Shown here piece by piece: positions 50,891-59,186 of a DNA stretch of 64,000 nucleotides. How positions within the stretch are numbered: the first letter of the stretch is position 1; each line of letters opens with the position of its first letter. The stretch is from Tamlana crocina. GTDB taxonomy: Bacteria > Bacteroidota > Bacteroidia > Flavobacteriales > Flavobacteriaceae. Made by a program: the position numbers and the translations under genes. The notes below the pieces were generated by a model, which saw only the letters and a program-made list of their open reading frames with translations, was not told the DNA's origin and ran no database searches. The stretch spans positions 405,918 through 469,917 of the forward strand of contig CP158972.1 of NCBI GenBank assembly GCA_040429635.1, written 5' to 3'.

Positions 50891-51796
50891 ATGAAACAGT
50901 TATTATCCTTAGCCGTATTTACTTTATTGTCATTGAGTGTTGTAGCACAAAGCAAGAAAAAACAAGATCAAGCCGCGATTAAAAGCATGTGCGGTTGCTA
51001 TGAGGTCAATTTTAATTTTGCTGAAACTTTTGAATATTCTGGTGATTCTGCTTATGTGCCATCTAAAACGAAACACGATAAAGCTTTAGAGTGGGTACAG
51101 TTGGTTGAAGATGATAAAAACAAAATAGTGGTGCAGCATTTGTTAATTGTTGGGCCGCCAGCGCATCCACACATTGTAAAGCATTGGAGACAGGATTGGG
51201 AGTATGAAAACACCGATTTGTATGAGTACGGCCACGACAATCAATGGAACTATGTAAGCCTTCCGAAAAAAGCCGTAAAAGGCCAATGGACGCAAAAAGT
51301 ATTTCAGGTAGATGATAGCCCACGTTATGCTGGTTCGGCCTCATGGGTGCATGTTGATGGGAAAAGTTATTGGGAAAACACCACGGCAGCGCCTCTTCCG
51401 CGTCGCGAGTATACTACACGTAGCGATTATAATGTAACTATAAGAACCAATCGACACGAAATTACAGAAGCAGGTTGGGTACACGATCAAGATAACCATA
51501 AAGTAATTCGTGAAAAGGGTAAAAAGGATGTTGTGTTGGCCGATGAAAAAGGCTACAATACTTATGTGAAAGTGGCTGATAGCAAATGTAAGGCGGCACA
51601 AGACTATTGGAGTGAACAACAAGAAAAATGGTCTATTGTTAGAGCCAAATGGGATGAGGTGTTCGCTAGGAACAAAGATTTGTATTTAGAAGAAAAGGTT
51701 GATAATAAATTGCTTTATAAGTATTTGTTCGATGACGAAAATTATAAAACGGCCAGTCAGATTAATCCGATAATTGAGTCGTTTGTAAAAAAATAA
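50891..51796 (+). CDS. DUF6607-family exported protein
   Basis: A 301-aa exported protein with a signal peptide (MKQLLSLAVFTLLSLSVVAQ) and a mature part starting with a Cys pair 'SMCGCYEVNFNFAETF'. Other blocks: 'VVQHLLIVGPPAHPHIVKHW', 'QDWEYENTDLYEYGHDNQWN', 'ITEAGWVHDQDNHKVI'. I assign the DUF6607 name from memory of this sequence style. The many Trp, His and Tyr residues would suit binding of a flat ligand such as haem, but no function is established. First gene of the plus-strand half of the haem locus. Confidence 0.75.
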   Translation: MKQLLSLAVFTLLSLSVVAQSKKKQDQAAIKSMCGCYEVNFNFAETFEYSGDSAYVPSKTKHDKALEWVQLVEDDKNKIVVQHLLIVGPPAHPHIVKHWRQDWEYENTDLYEYGHDNQWNYVSLPKKAVKGQWTQKVFQVDDSPRYAGSASWVHVDGKSYWENTTAAPLPRREYTTRSDYNVTIRTNRHEITEAGWVHDQDNHKVIREKGKKDVVLADEKGYNTYVKVADSKCKAAQDYWSEQQEKWSIVRAKWDEVFARNKDLYLEEKVDNKLLYKYLFDDENYKTASQINPIIESFVKK

Positions 51797-51830
51797 CATA
51801 AAAACCAAACATAAAAATAGCAATTAACAA

Positions 51831-53309
51831 ATGAGAAATTCAAAATTACATTTAGCATTAATCCTGTTGGTTACCAGCATTACTGCAGTGGCACAAAACA
51901 ACGTGTTTTTAAGCCGCGATTTTTGGAAACCCACCACGACCATTGCCGAGGTAGATGCCAAAATTAAAGAAGGCAACAATATTTCAGAATTGACGTCACA
52001 TTATTTCGATCCCGTGGTATTTGCCATTAACAATAACGCCCCCAATGAAACCATTAAATATATCATTTCAAAAGAAGGTAACGACGTAAACAAATTAACG
52101 CACGACGGCCGGACATACATTTTCTGGGCTGCTAGAATGGGCAATTCAGATATCATGGAATATTTAATTGAAAGCGGAGCAAAAACCGATATGGTTGAGG
52201 ACCACGGTAATACCGTACTAAATTTTGCGGCATCTGGCGGGCAGGAAAACACCAAAGTGTACGATATTTGTTTGGCCAACGGTGCTAACCTTCAAAAGGA
52301 TGTTAACCAAAACGGTGCTAATGCATTGCTATTGGCGGCACCAAGCGATAAAACGGGAAAGCTTACCGAATACTTCGTTTCAAAAGGCTTGGACATCAAC
52401 AGTGCCGATTACGAAGGTAATGGCGTGTTTAATTACGTAGCACGTACCGGAAATATCGAGGCTTTGAAGGAGCTGATAAAAAAAGGCGTAAAAGGCAACG
52501 ATCAGGCCTTTATTTTTGCGGCTCAGGGCACGCGTGGCAAAACCAACGGATTGGAGGTTTTCCAATTTTTGGAAAGTGTTGGTTTAAATGCCAAAGTGAC
52601 CACTAAACACGGCAGTACACCACTCCATACTTTAGCGGGCAGAAGTAAAGATTTGGAAATCATCAAGTATTTTATTGAAAAAGGGAACGATGTAAACGTG
52701 GTTGACGAAAACGGTAATAATGCTTTTATGTATGCCGCAAGCCGGAACAGCATTGAAGTATTAGAGCTGTTAAAGCAAGAGTTGAAAAATATCAATATTA
52801 TCAATAATAAAGGGCAGTCGGCTTTAACTATGGCCGTGGAGCATAATTCACCCGAGGTAGTAAACTACTTGATTGAAAATAATGCCGATGTGCATGCAGT
52901 AGATTCCAACGGGAATAATTTAGCGTATTATCTAATCGAATCTTACAGCCCAAGAAATAAAGAGCAGTTTGATGAAAAATTAAAACTGTTACAAACTGCT
53001 GGTTTAAACGTATCTGAACTACAGAAAGATGGCAGTTCTCTATACCATTTGGCGGTAAATAAAGAGAATATGGATTTGTTGAAATTAGCGTTGTCCTACA
53101 AAGCAGACGTTAATGCTAAAAATAACGAAGGCAACACCCCGTTGCATTTGGCCGCCATGAAGGCAAAAGACACTGAAATATTGGAGTATCTTATAGCCAA
53201 TGGCGCCAAAAAAGATGCGTTGACCGAGTTTGAAGAAACCGTTTACGACCTCGCTTCAGAAAACGAAATTTTAAAAGAAAAAAACATAGCCATCGATTTT
53301 TTAAAGTAA
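51831..53309 (+). CDS. Exported ankyrin-repeat protein
   Basis: A 492-aa protein with a signal peptide (MRNSKLHLALILLVTSITAVAQ), then about ten ankyrin repeats from residue 70 to the end ('DGRTYIFWAARMGNSDIMEY', 'HGSTPLHTLAGRSKDLEIIK', 'EGNTPLHLAAMKAKDTEILE'). It should be periplasmic, and ankyrin repeats usually mediate protein binding. In haem and iron loci of several bacteria, periplasmic ankyrin proteins protect against oxidants or assemble the uptake apparatus; which applies is not known. Gap to DUF6607 is 34 bp, to DUF2271 13 bp: one operon. Confidence 0.9.
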   Translation: MRNSKLHLALILLVTSITAVAQNNVFLSRDFWKPTTTIAEVDAKIKEGNNISELTSHYFDPVVFAINNNAPNETIKYIISKEGNDVNKLTHDGRTYIFWAARMGNSDIMEYLIESGAKTDMVEDHGNTVLNFAASGGQENTKVYDICLANGANLQKDVNQNGANALLLAAPSDKTGKLTEYFVSKGLDINSADYEGNGVFNYVARTGNIEALKELIKKGVKGNDQAFIFAAQGTRGKTNGLEVFQFLESVGLNAKVTTKHGSTPLHTLAGRSKDLEIIKYFIEKGNDVNVVDENGNNAFMYAASRNSIEVLELLKQELKNINIINNKGQSALTMAVEHNSPEVVNYLIENNADVHAVDSNGNNLAYYLIESYSPRNKEQFDEKLKLLQTAGLNVSELQKDGSSLYHLAVNKENMDLLKLALSYKADVNAKNNEGNTPLHLAAMKAKDTEILEYLIANGAKKDALTEFEETVYDLASENEILKEKNIAIDFLK

Positions 53310-53322
53310 AAAACAATAAAAC

Positions 53323-53808
53323 ATGAAATTAAAATATATAGGCTCCTTAGGTGTGCTGTTTTTAGGTCTCGTATCTTTTTCAACCTTAACCGAATCTACC
53401 AAATACAAATGCATGATCCAATTGACCAATTACACGGGGCATGGGGCTTACATCGTTATTTCATTAATTAATCCGGAGGGTGAATATGAAAAAACCCTTT
53501 ACGTTATTGGTGACGACGACGAATGGTACAACACCGTTGAAGAATGGTGGAAATTCTACGGAAAAAAACGTAACAACATCGATGCCATAACCGGAGCAAC
53601 CATTTCTGGCGGCGAACGCAGCATTAATGTTATCGATATTGAAGATTCGAAAATTGATGCAGGATACAGCATTCGTTTTGAATCTGCGGTTGAAGACGAT
53701 AAATATCATGTAAAAGATGTGGAATTTCCATTAACCAGCGAAGCTATTAAAGGCAAGCATGAAGGAAAGGGCTTTATCCGTTACGTGCGGATGATTCCCA
53801 ACAAATAA
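53323..53808 (+). CDS. DUF2271 protein with flavinylation motif
   Basis: A 161-aa exported protein with an N-terminal hydrophobic signal (residues about 5-22). The DUF2271 core is seen in 'YKCMIQLTNYTGHGAYIVIS' and 'TLYVIGDDDEWYNTVEEWWK'. Residues 87-93 read DAITGAT, the pattern to which ApbE attaches FMN (acceptor probably T93). DUF2271 proteins have been identified as ApbE substrates, so this should be a periplasmic flavoprotein. It directly precedes a PepSY membrane reductase, its probable electron donor. No ApbE gene is in the window. Confidence 0.88.
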   Translation: MKLKYIGSLGVLFLGLVSFSTLTESTKYKCMIQLTNYTGHGAYIVISLINPEGEYEKTLYVIGDDDEWYNTVEEWWKFYGKKRNNIDAITGATISGGERSINVIDIEDSKIDAGYSIRFESAVEDDKYHVKDVEFPLTSEAIKGKHEGKGFIRYVRMIPNK

Positions 53809-53835
53809 TTATTATTTCGAGTTAGTTTAGTTTTT

Positions 53836-56034
53836 ATGTCTATTTCAATTTGGAGGTACAGTCATCTAGCGTTGGCTGTATCTTCTTTTATTTTCATTTT
53901 TTTGGCGTCGGTAACGGGCATTATTCTGGCCTTTCAGCCCATTTCTGAACAATTGCAGCCTTTTGAAGTTTCCGATTTGGATGAGGTAACCGTTGCTGAA
54001 ACCATTACCGTTTTTCAAGAAAAATATCCTGAAATTTTAGACATAAAAGTAGATGCTAACCATTTTGTTCTAGCGTCCGTTTTTACCGAAGAGGGCGATA
54101 ACTTAGAAGGCTACTTCAACCCAAACACAGCCGAATATTTGGGGGAGGAAATAAAACCTTCGCCATTTTTTCAGTGGGTGACCAACTTTCATCGGTCGTT
54201 GTTCTTAAAAAGTGTGGGGCGTTTCTTTGTCGGGCTGTGCTCGTTCCTTTTGTTTTTAATTGCTGTTTCCGGAACGGTACTGATTGTAAAGCGACAACGT
54301 TCATTTAAAAAGTTCTTTGCTAAAATAGTCAACGACGATTTTAATCAATATTGGCATGTGGTTTTGGGGCGTTTGTCCTTAATTCCTATCATCATCATCA
54401 CCGCCACGGGCGTGTACTTATCATTCGATAAGTTTGATTTGCTGCCCAAATCTCAAGCAAAACACCAAGTAAATTTCGAATCGATTTCTGAAACGCCAAA
54501 ACAGGAGATTTCAGGTTTTGATGTCTTCAGAAATACCTCGCTTTCCGAAATTCAATCCATCGAATTTCCGTTTTCACCCGATGTTGAAGATTATTTCACC
54601 TTAAAATTGAATAACAAAGAAATGCTCGTCAATCAGTTTACGGGAGAAGTTTTGAGCGACATCAACATTTCAAAATTCAGTGTGTTTACGGCATTAAGTC
54701 TCAACTTGCACACGGGTAAAGGCAGCATATTGTGGTCGGTCATTTTAGCTATTGCCACAGCAAACATCCTGTTTTTTATCTATTCTGGTTTTGCGATGAC
54801 TTTTAAACGCCGCGCCGCCCGATTGAAAAACAAATTTAAAAAGGATGAAGCCGAGTTTGTCATTTTAGTGGGTTCGGAAAACGGTAGCACTATTGGTTAT
54901 GCCAACGCATTGCACAAACAATTGTTGGCTTCGGGAAAAACATCGTACATCACCGAGCTTAATAATTATTCAACCTTTAAAACGGCGAAACAAATTGTTG
55001 CCATAACAGCAACTTATGGTCAGGGCGAGGCTCCCACCAATGCCAATAAATTTTTAAAATTGGTTGAAGCGGTTGAGCAAGAACAGCCGTTTTCATTTTC
55101 GGTAGTTGGGTTTGGTTCGCTGGCCTATCCCGATTTTTGCAAGTTTGCTGAAGATGTCAATCACGCCTTTTTAAAACTGAAGGATGCCACACAGCTTACC
55201 GAGTTGCATACCATAAACGACAGATCGTTTGAAGCTTTTGATGCGTGGGTAAAAAATTGGAGCAGTCAATTAGATTTGACCTTAACCATTCCGGAAGATA
55301 AACTCACGGCAAAGCCCAAAAACCTGAAACGTTTTGCGGTAGTTGAAAAGGAGTTGGCCCAAGTGAGTGCCGACAATACGTTTTCGGTAACCCTAAAACC
55401 CAAGTGGCCCAAAACCATCAAGTCGGGCGATTTGCTGGCCATTTACCCAAAAAACTACCATCGGGAGCGTTTATATTCCATTGGACGAATCAACGGGCAT
55501 GTACATTTAAACGTTAAGCTGCACGAACACGGTTTGGGCTCGGGCTATTTAAACGATTTGTCGGAACGCCAAACCTTTAAAGCGCGCATTGTTAAAAATC
55601 CAGCGTTTTATTTTCCGAAGAAAGCAAGCCGAGCCATTTTAATAGCCAACGGCACGGGCATTGCACCATTTTTAGGAATGATTTATGAAAACAAAAATCA
55701 GGTAGAAACCCATTTATACTGGGGCATCCGAAGGAAATCGTCGTCTAAAACCATTATAGACCGATTGCAAACAGATGTGGAAAGAAACCGATTGAAAAAA
55801 TTGAACTTTGCTTGTTCGCAGGAAGGCCAAAAGCAATATGTGCAGGAGGCCATAAAAGCAGATACGGCATTAATGGCCAAAACCTTAAATGAAAACGGTG
55901 TGATTATGGTTTGCGGGTCGTTGGCCATGCAAAATAGTGTGTTTGCTGTTTTAAAAAGCATTTGTGCCGAACATTCCTTAAAACCGTTTGAGTTTTACAG
56001 AGAAAATCAACAGATAAAAACCGATTGTTACTAG
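53836..56034 (+). CDS. PepSY transmembrane flavodoxin/NAD(P)H reductase fusion
   Basis: A 732-aa fusion. Residues 1-325: PepSY-type membrane part with four TM segments (about 10-33, 131-152, 179-198, 298-323) and His residues at their edges (H10, H119, H174, H302) that could hold haems. Residues about 341-480: flavodoxin domain ('FVILVGSENGSTIGYANALH', 'AITATYGQGEAPTNANKFLK'). Residues about 500-732: ferredoxin-NADP reductase-like domain with 'RERLYSIGRI' (FAD), 'ANGTGIAPFLGMIYE' (nucleotide) and 'VMVCGSLAMQNSVFAVL'. Electrons would pass from cytosolic NAD(P)H across the inner membrane to the periplasmic flavoprotein DUF2271. Last gene of the operon. Confidence 0.9.
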   Translation: MSISIWRYSHLALAVSSFIFIFLASVTGIILAFQPISEQLQPFEVSDLDEVTVAETITVFQEKYPEILDIKVDANHFVLASVFTEEGDNLEGYFNPNTAEYLGEEIKPSPFFQWVTNFHRSLFLKSVGRFFVGLCSFLLFLIAVSGTVLIVKRQRSFKKFFAKIVNDDFNQYWHVVLGRLSLIPIIIITATGVYLSFDKFDLLPKSQAKHQVNFESISETPKQEISGFDVFRNTSLSEIQSIEFPFSPDVEDYFTLKLNNKEMLVNQFTGEVLSDINISKFSVFTALSLNLHTGKGSILWSVILAIATANILFFIYSGFAMTFKRRAARLKNKFKKDEAEFVILVGSENGSTIGYANALHKQLLASGKTSYITELNNYSTFKTAKQIVAITATYGQGEAPTNANKFLKLVEAVEQEQPFSFSVVGFGSLAYPDFCKFAEDVNHAFLKLKDATQLTELHTINDRSFEAFDAWVKNWSSQLDLTLTIPEDKLTAKPKNLKRFAVVEKELAQVSADNTFSVTLKPKWPKTIKSGDLLAIYPKNYHRERLYSIGRINGHVHLNVKLHEHGLGSGYLNDLSERQTFKARIVKNPAFYFPKKASRAILIANGTGIAPFLGMIYENKNQVETHLYWGIRRKSSSKTIIDRLQTDVERNRLKKLNFACSQEGQKQYVQEAIKADTALMAKTLNENGVIMVCGSLAMQNSVFAVLKSICAEHSLKPFEFYRENQQIKTDCY

Positions 56035-56073
56035 CCAGATTTTATGCTGTAACCATCGAAAAAATAATAAATC

Positions 56074-56421
56074 ATGTGCCAAAGCATAAAAACAATATCA
56101 AAAGGAAAAAATGGCGAATTGTCGTTGTGCGTCAATTGTAAAATATATCATTTGGAATTCAACAATTTGTATTTTGAATTTGATTACAGGCAATATATCC
56201 AGTTTAAGGAATACCTAAAAACCATCGACGCCCAATTTTGGGAGTGCAAATATGCCAAATCGACCTTCAAACGAAAAATACCGATACCTTCGGTTCAGCC
56301 GAATTTAGTGTTGATGTTCAATAGGCAGGAAATAGAAGAATTAAAGGATTTGTTTTTTAGACGGAAAGGCAAAAGCCTGTTGAATGTTGACGATATCGAT
56401 TACCAGTTTGTTTTAAACTGA
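56074..56421 (+). CDS. DUF6686-like small protein
   Basis: A 115-aa protein beginning MCQSIKTISKGKNGELSLCVNCK with Cys at 2, 19 and 22, then 'IYHLEFNNLYFEFDYRQYIQ', 'AQFWECKYAKSTFKRKIPIP' and 'NLVLMFNRQEIEELKDLFF'. The style matches a small Bacteroidota family I recall as DUF6686. The Cys near the N-terminus could bind metal. It lies 39 bp after the PepSY fusion on the same strand; whether it is part of the haem operon is open. Its end overlaps the end of cvpA by nine bases. Confidence 0.68.
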   Translation: MCQSIKTISKGKNGELSLCVNCKIYHLEFNNLYFEFDYRQYIQFKEYLKTIDAQFWECKYAKSTFKRKIPIPSVQPNLVLMFNRQEIEELKDLFFRRKGKSLLNVDDIDYQFVLN

Positions 56422-56940
56422 TTGGAGTGTGTCGCTGTCTGGCTCATCTGAATCTTCATCACTATTTAAAACATTCGGAAAAATACTCGGAACCAGCGAT
56501 TTTACAGGGCTGTAAAGCAAAGAGTCTTCCAAATCATCTTCGTTAGCAAAGGGCAGCGTGTTATTCAAGCGGTCGAATACAATCAAAGTCACACTTAAAA
56601 CCAGGGCAATTTTCAGTGCGCCAAAAATGCCACCCAAAACTTTATTGATAATGCCCAATGCTGCAAAATCGGCCAATTTGGTCAATGCTTTCCCGGCCAA
56701 CGATATAGCCAAAATAATAATGATAAACGTTATGGCAAATGCAGAATATTTTATGGTGTTTTCGCTCCAATCGGTTTTGTCCTGTAAAAAATGGGCAACA
56801 AAATCGCTAAAATGAATGGCGCCGTAAACTCCAGCAACCAGCGCAAGGAGTGAGGCCACTTCAACAAAAAAGCCTTTCATAAAACCACGCACCAGTCCAA
56901 ATAAAATTAAAGCCCCTAAAATAATATCTATTACGCCCAT
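56413..56940 (-). CDS. cvpA: CvpA family membrane protein
   Basis: A 175-aa protein with four TM segments: 'GVIDIILGALILFGLVRGFM' at the start (the CvpA signature), 'EVASLLALVAGVYGAIHFSD', 'AFAITFIIIILAISLAGKAL', 'ALKIALVLSVTLIVFD'. A short acidic C-terminal tail follows. CvpA proteins affect envelope and stress traits. A -7 box TATATTTG lies at 56956-56963 on the minus strand. Monocistronic. Confidence 0.93.
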   Translation of the reverse strand: MGVIDIILGALILFGLVRGFMKGFFVEVASLLALVAGVYGAIHFSDFVAHFLQDKTDWSENTIKYSAFAITFIIIILAISLAGKALTKLADFAALGIINKVLGGIFGALKIALVLSVTLIVFDRLNNTLPFANEDDLEDSLLYSPVKSLVPSIFPNVLNSDEDSDEPDSDTLQSV

Positions 56941-56955
56941 AATTCAGAATTTTGT

Positions 56956-56963
56956 CAAATATA
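56956..56963 (-). promoter_or_regulatory. -7 promoter element of cvpA
   Basis: The complement reads TATATTTG, exact match to TAnnTTTG, 15 bp before the start codon at 56940. Confidence 0.6.
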
Positions 56964-56986
56964 ATTAAATAACCATGTTAAATTCG

Positions 56987-57065
56987 TTCCTTTTAAGGAG
57001 AGATGTGGCGAAGTGACCTAGAGGTTTGTTAACTTTGAACTTTTTAAACCTGAAACTAGAAACTA
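56987..57065. repeat. Repeat remnant CCTTTTAAGGAGAG ... AACTTTGAAC units
   Basis: TTCCTTTTAAGGAGAGATGTGG, GCGAAGTGACCTAGAGGTTTG and then AACTTTGAACTTTTTAAACC and GAAACTAGAAAC units fill the spacer. The first part resembles a palindromic intergenic repeat, the second the AAGTTTCAAG-type units at 31288 and 36973. Confidence 0.5.
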
Positions 57066-57069
57066 ATTT

Positions 57070-57426
57070 ATGGCTAGGGACGAGCAATTAAAAGAACGGT
57101 GGGATTTGGTGGTTGAAAAACTGTCGGCACAATTTGCCGATGGTGATACCATGGATCTCGATGCCATTATTTACCTTATTGGCGTACAGGAATTGGGGCA
57201 ATTGCACCGCAGTTTTAAAAAGGACCAAAAACTCGATTTGATGCACATTGCCATCTGCAAACTTTTGGCGCCTTACGGCTACTACGAGCTCGATTTTGTG
57301 GACGAAGAGGGTTGGCCGCATTATAAAACATTGGAAACCTTACCGCATTTAAAAGCGGGCGAGCAATCGGTTTTGATGAAAGAAGCTATTGTGAATTATT
57401 TCGTGGAAACGGAGTATATTGAGTAA
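57070..57426 (+). CDS. Conserved small cytosolic protein, unknown function
   Basis: A 118-aa acidic helical protein ('LKERWDLVVEKLSAQFADGD', 'IYLIGVQELGQLHRSFKKDQ', 'YGYYELDFVDEEGWPHYKTL'). No signal, TM or known motif. The sequence is of good quality, the codon use is that of neighbouring genes, and it lies directly upstream of pheS, from which it is separated by an inverted repeat element. I do not recognise the family. Confidence 0.72.
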   Translation: MARDEQLKERWDLVVEKLSAQFADGDTMDLDAIIYLIGVQELGQLHRSFKKDQKLDLMHIAICKLLAPYGYYELDFVDEEGWPHYKTLETLPHLKAGEQSVLMKEAIVNYFVETEYIE

Positions 57427-57432
57427 TTATAG

Positions 57433-57498
57433 GTAATTGCGAGCTTAGCGAAGCAATCTCTTGATTTAAAGATGACTTCGTTTTGTGCGTAATGACTA
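57433..57498. repeat. Inverted repeat element ATTGCGAG...AAGCAATCTC ... CTTCG...GTAATGAC
   Basis: The left arm ATTGCGAGCTTAGCGAAG with AATCTC and the right arm GATGACTTCGTTTTGTGC with GTAATGAC are imperfect inverses. This style of element (TTGCGAG...GAAGCAATCTC) is common between genes in Bacteroidota. It lies between the 118-aa gene and pheS; its right arm contains the -33-like TTTG of the pheS promoter. Confidence 0.65.
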
Positions 57499-57514
57499 TA
57501 TTTTACTAAATTTG
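57482..57514 (+). promoter_or_regulatory. pheS promoter
   Basis: TTTG at 57482-57485, 21 bp, TAAATTTG at 57507-57514, exact TAnnTTTG. The ATG at 57534 is 20 bp downstream. The -33 box is inside the repeat arm. Confidence 0.6.
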
Positions 57515-57533
57515 CCATCCTTTTTAAGATGTT

Positions 57534-58553
57534 ATGATAGAAAAGATTAAAGAACTTATTGACGAAGCCGAAGCGTTTAAAGCCCAATCGAAAGAAGAGG
57601 TTGAAGCGTTCCGAATAAAATATTTGGGCTCGAAAGGTTTGCTGAAACAGTATTTTGCCGAGTTTAAAAATGTGGCGAACGACCAAAAAAAGGAATTCGG
57701 ACAAACCATTAATAAGCTGAAAAAAACGGCTGAGGATAAAGTCAACGCCTTAAAAGAGGAGCTGGAAAGCAAAGAAGAGGTAAAAGGCGTTTATGGCGAT
57801 TTATCCCGTCCGGGCGAATCTGTTCAGATTGCTGCCCGTCATCCTATTTCTATCGTAAAAAATCAAATTATCGATATTTTTTCGCGCATTGGTTTTAATG
57901 TGAGCGAGGGACCAGAAATTGAAGACGATTGGCATAACTTTACTGCATTGAACCTGCCAGAGTACCATCCGGCACGTGATATGCAGGATACCTTTTTTAT
58001 CCAAACCAATCCTGATATTTTGTTGCGTACCCACACCAGTTCGGTGCAAGTGCGTTACATGGAAAATAACAAACCGCCTATCCGAACCATTTCTCCGGGC
58101 AGGGTGTATCGTAACGAGGCTATTTCGGCACGTTCGCACTGTTTTTTCCATCAGGTGGAAGGTTTGTACATTGATAAGGATGTGAGTTTTGCTGACCTAA
58201 AGCAAACGCTTCAGCATTTCACCACCGAAATGTTTGGGAAAAGCAAAATACGTTTGCGCCCAAGTTACTTCCCTTTTACCGAGCCAAGTGCCGAAGTAGA
58301 TGTGTATTGGGGCTTGGAAACCGAAATTGACTACCGAATTACTAAAGGTACCGGTTGGTTGGAAATTATGGGCTGCGGAATGGTAGATCCCAATGTTTTG
58401 GAAAACTGCGGTATCGATTCTAAAGAATACTCCGGTTTTGCTTTCGGAATGGGAATAGACCGAATTGCCATGCTTTTGCACCAAATTGGCGATATTCGTT
58501 TATTGAGTGAAAACGACGTGCGATTCTTGGAACAGTTTAAGAGCGCATTATAA
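57534..58553 (+). CDS. pheS: Phenylalanyl-tRNA synthetase alpha subunit
   Basis: A 339-aa PheS. Residues 1-85 form the tRNA-binding coiled coil ('EAEAFKAQSKEEVEAFRIKY'). The catalytic core has class II motif 2 ('SHCFFHQVEGLYIDKDVSF') and motif 3 ('GFAFGMGIDRIAMLLHQIGD') plus 'HPARDMQDTFFI'. It charges tRNA-Phe together with PheT, which is not in this window; as in many Bacteroidota the two genes are apart. Strong terminator after the gene. Confidence 0.98.
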   Translation: MIEKIKELIDEAEAFKAQSKEEVEAFRIKYLGSKGLLKQYFAEFKNVANDQKKEFGQTINKLKKTAEDKVNALKEELESKEEVKGVYGDLSRPGESVQIAARHPISIVKNQIIDIFSRIGFNVSEGPEIEDDWHNFTALNLPEYHPARDMQDTFFIQTNPDILLRTHTSSVQVRYMENNKPPIRTISPGRVYRNEAISARSHCFFHQVEGLYIDKDVSFADLKQTLQHFTTEMFGKSKIRLRPSYFPFTEPSAEVDVYWGLETEIDYRITKGTGWLEIMGCGMVDPNVLENCGIDSKEYSGFAFGMGIDRIAMLLHQIGDIRLLSENDVRFLEQFKSAL

Positions 58554-58574
58554 AATATAACTTTCAAAAAGATT

Positions 58575-58606
58575 TAAGCCGATGATCCCATCGGCTTTTT
58601 TTATTT
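58575..58606 (+). terminator. Rho-independent terminator of pheS
   Basis: AAGCCGATG (58576-58584), a four-base loop and CATCGGCTT (58589-58597) followed by TTTTT, 22 bp after the stop. Confidence 0.92.
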
Positions 58607-58627
58607 AACAACAAATTAACTTCGTTT

Positions 58628-58660
58628 GGTTCGGTTTGTTCCGAACCTAATGTATTTTTG
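58628..58660 (+). promoter_or_regulatory. Palindromic operator and -7 element of the efflux regulator
   Basis: GGTTCGG, six bases, CCGAACC (58628-58647) is a perfect 7-bp inverted repeat. A -7 box TATTTTTG follows at 58653-58660, 24 bp before the ATG at 58685. A repressor bound here would cover the -33 region. Confidence 0.7.
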
Positions 58661-58684
58661 CAGCATAATTTTTTAAAATAATTT

Positions 58685-59185
58685 ATGACGAAAGATATAT
58701 GTAGCAAAAAAATGGCATTGGTTGAAAAACTTGGTGTGCATTTAGAAGGTAGAGAAAATCTAGCACCTGTTGCTGCACGCATTATGGCGTACGTAATTTT
58801 AACAGGTAAACGTGGTACTACGTTTGATGAAATGGTTACGGTACTTCAAGCCAGTAAAAGCACCATTTCTACGCATTTAAACCACTTGCAAGATTTAAAA
58901 AAGATAGAATACTTCACCAAAACGGGTGACCGTAAAAAGTATTTCATCATTAATAAAGATTCTGTTTTACATCATATTAATGAAATGATTAAGGAATGGG
59001 AAGAAGTTGCTACGCTTCACAAAGAAATCAAAGCATACAAAGAAGCTATTAACGAACATATTACAGATGAAGAGGAAAAGTTCGATTTAACCTTTCATAA
59101 CGATTATTTGAAGTTTGTTAGAGATGCTTCAGCTTCAATAGAACAATTAAAAGAAAACCTAATTAAAAACAAATTCAACCTTTAA
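58685..59185 (+). CDS. GbsR/MarR-type transcriptional regulator
   Basis: A 166-aa regulator with a winged-helix domain: 'LGVHLEGRENLAPVAARIMA', 'FDEMVTVLQASKSTISTHLN' (recognition helix), 'LKKIEYFTKTGDRKKYFIIN', followed by a coiled-coil C-terminus for dimerisation. GbsR/MarR proteins respond to small ligands. It heads an efflux operon (next start is one base after its stop), and a perfect palindrome lies in its promoter, so autoregulation and control of the pump are expected. Confidence 0.92.
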   Translation: MTKDICSKKMALVEKLGVHLEGRENLAPVAARIMAYVILTGKRGTTFDEMVTVLQASKSTISTHLNHLQDLKKIEYFTKTGDRKKYFIINKDSVLHHINEMIKEWEEVATLHKEIKAYKEAINEHITDEEEKFDLTFHNDYLKFVRDASASIEQLKENLIKNKFNL

Positions 59186-59186
59186 A

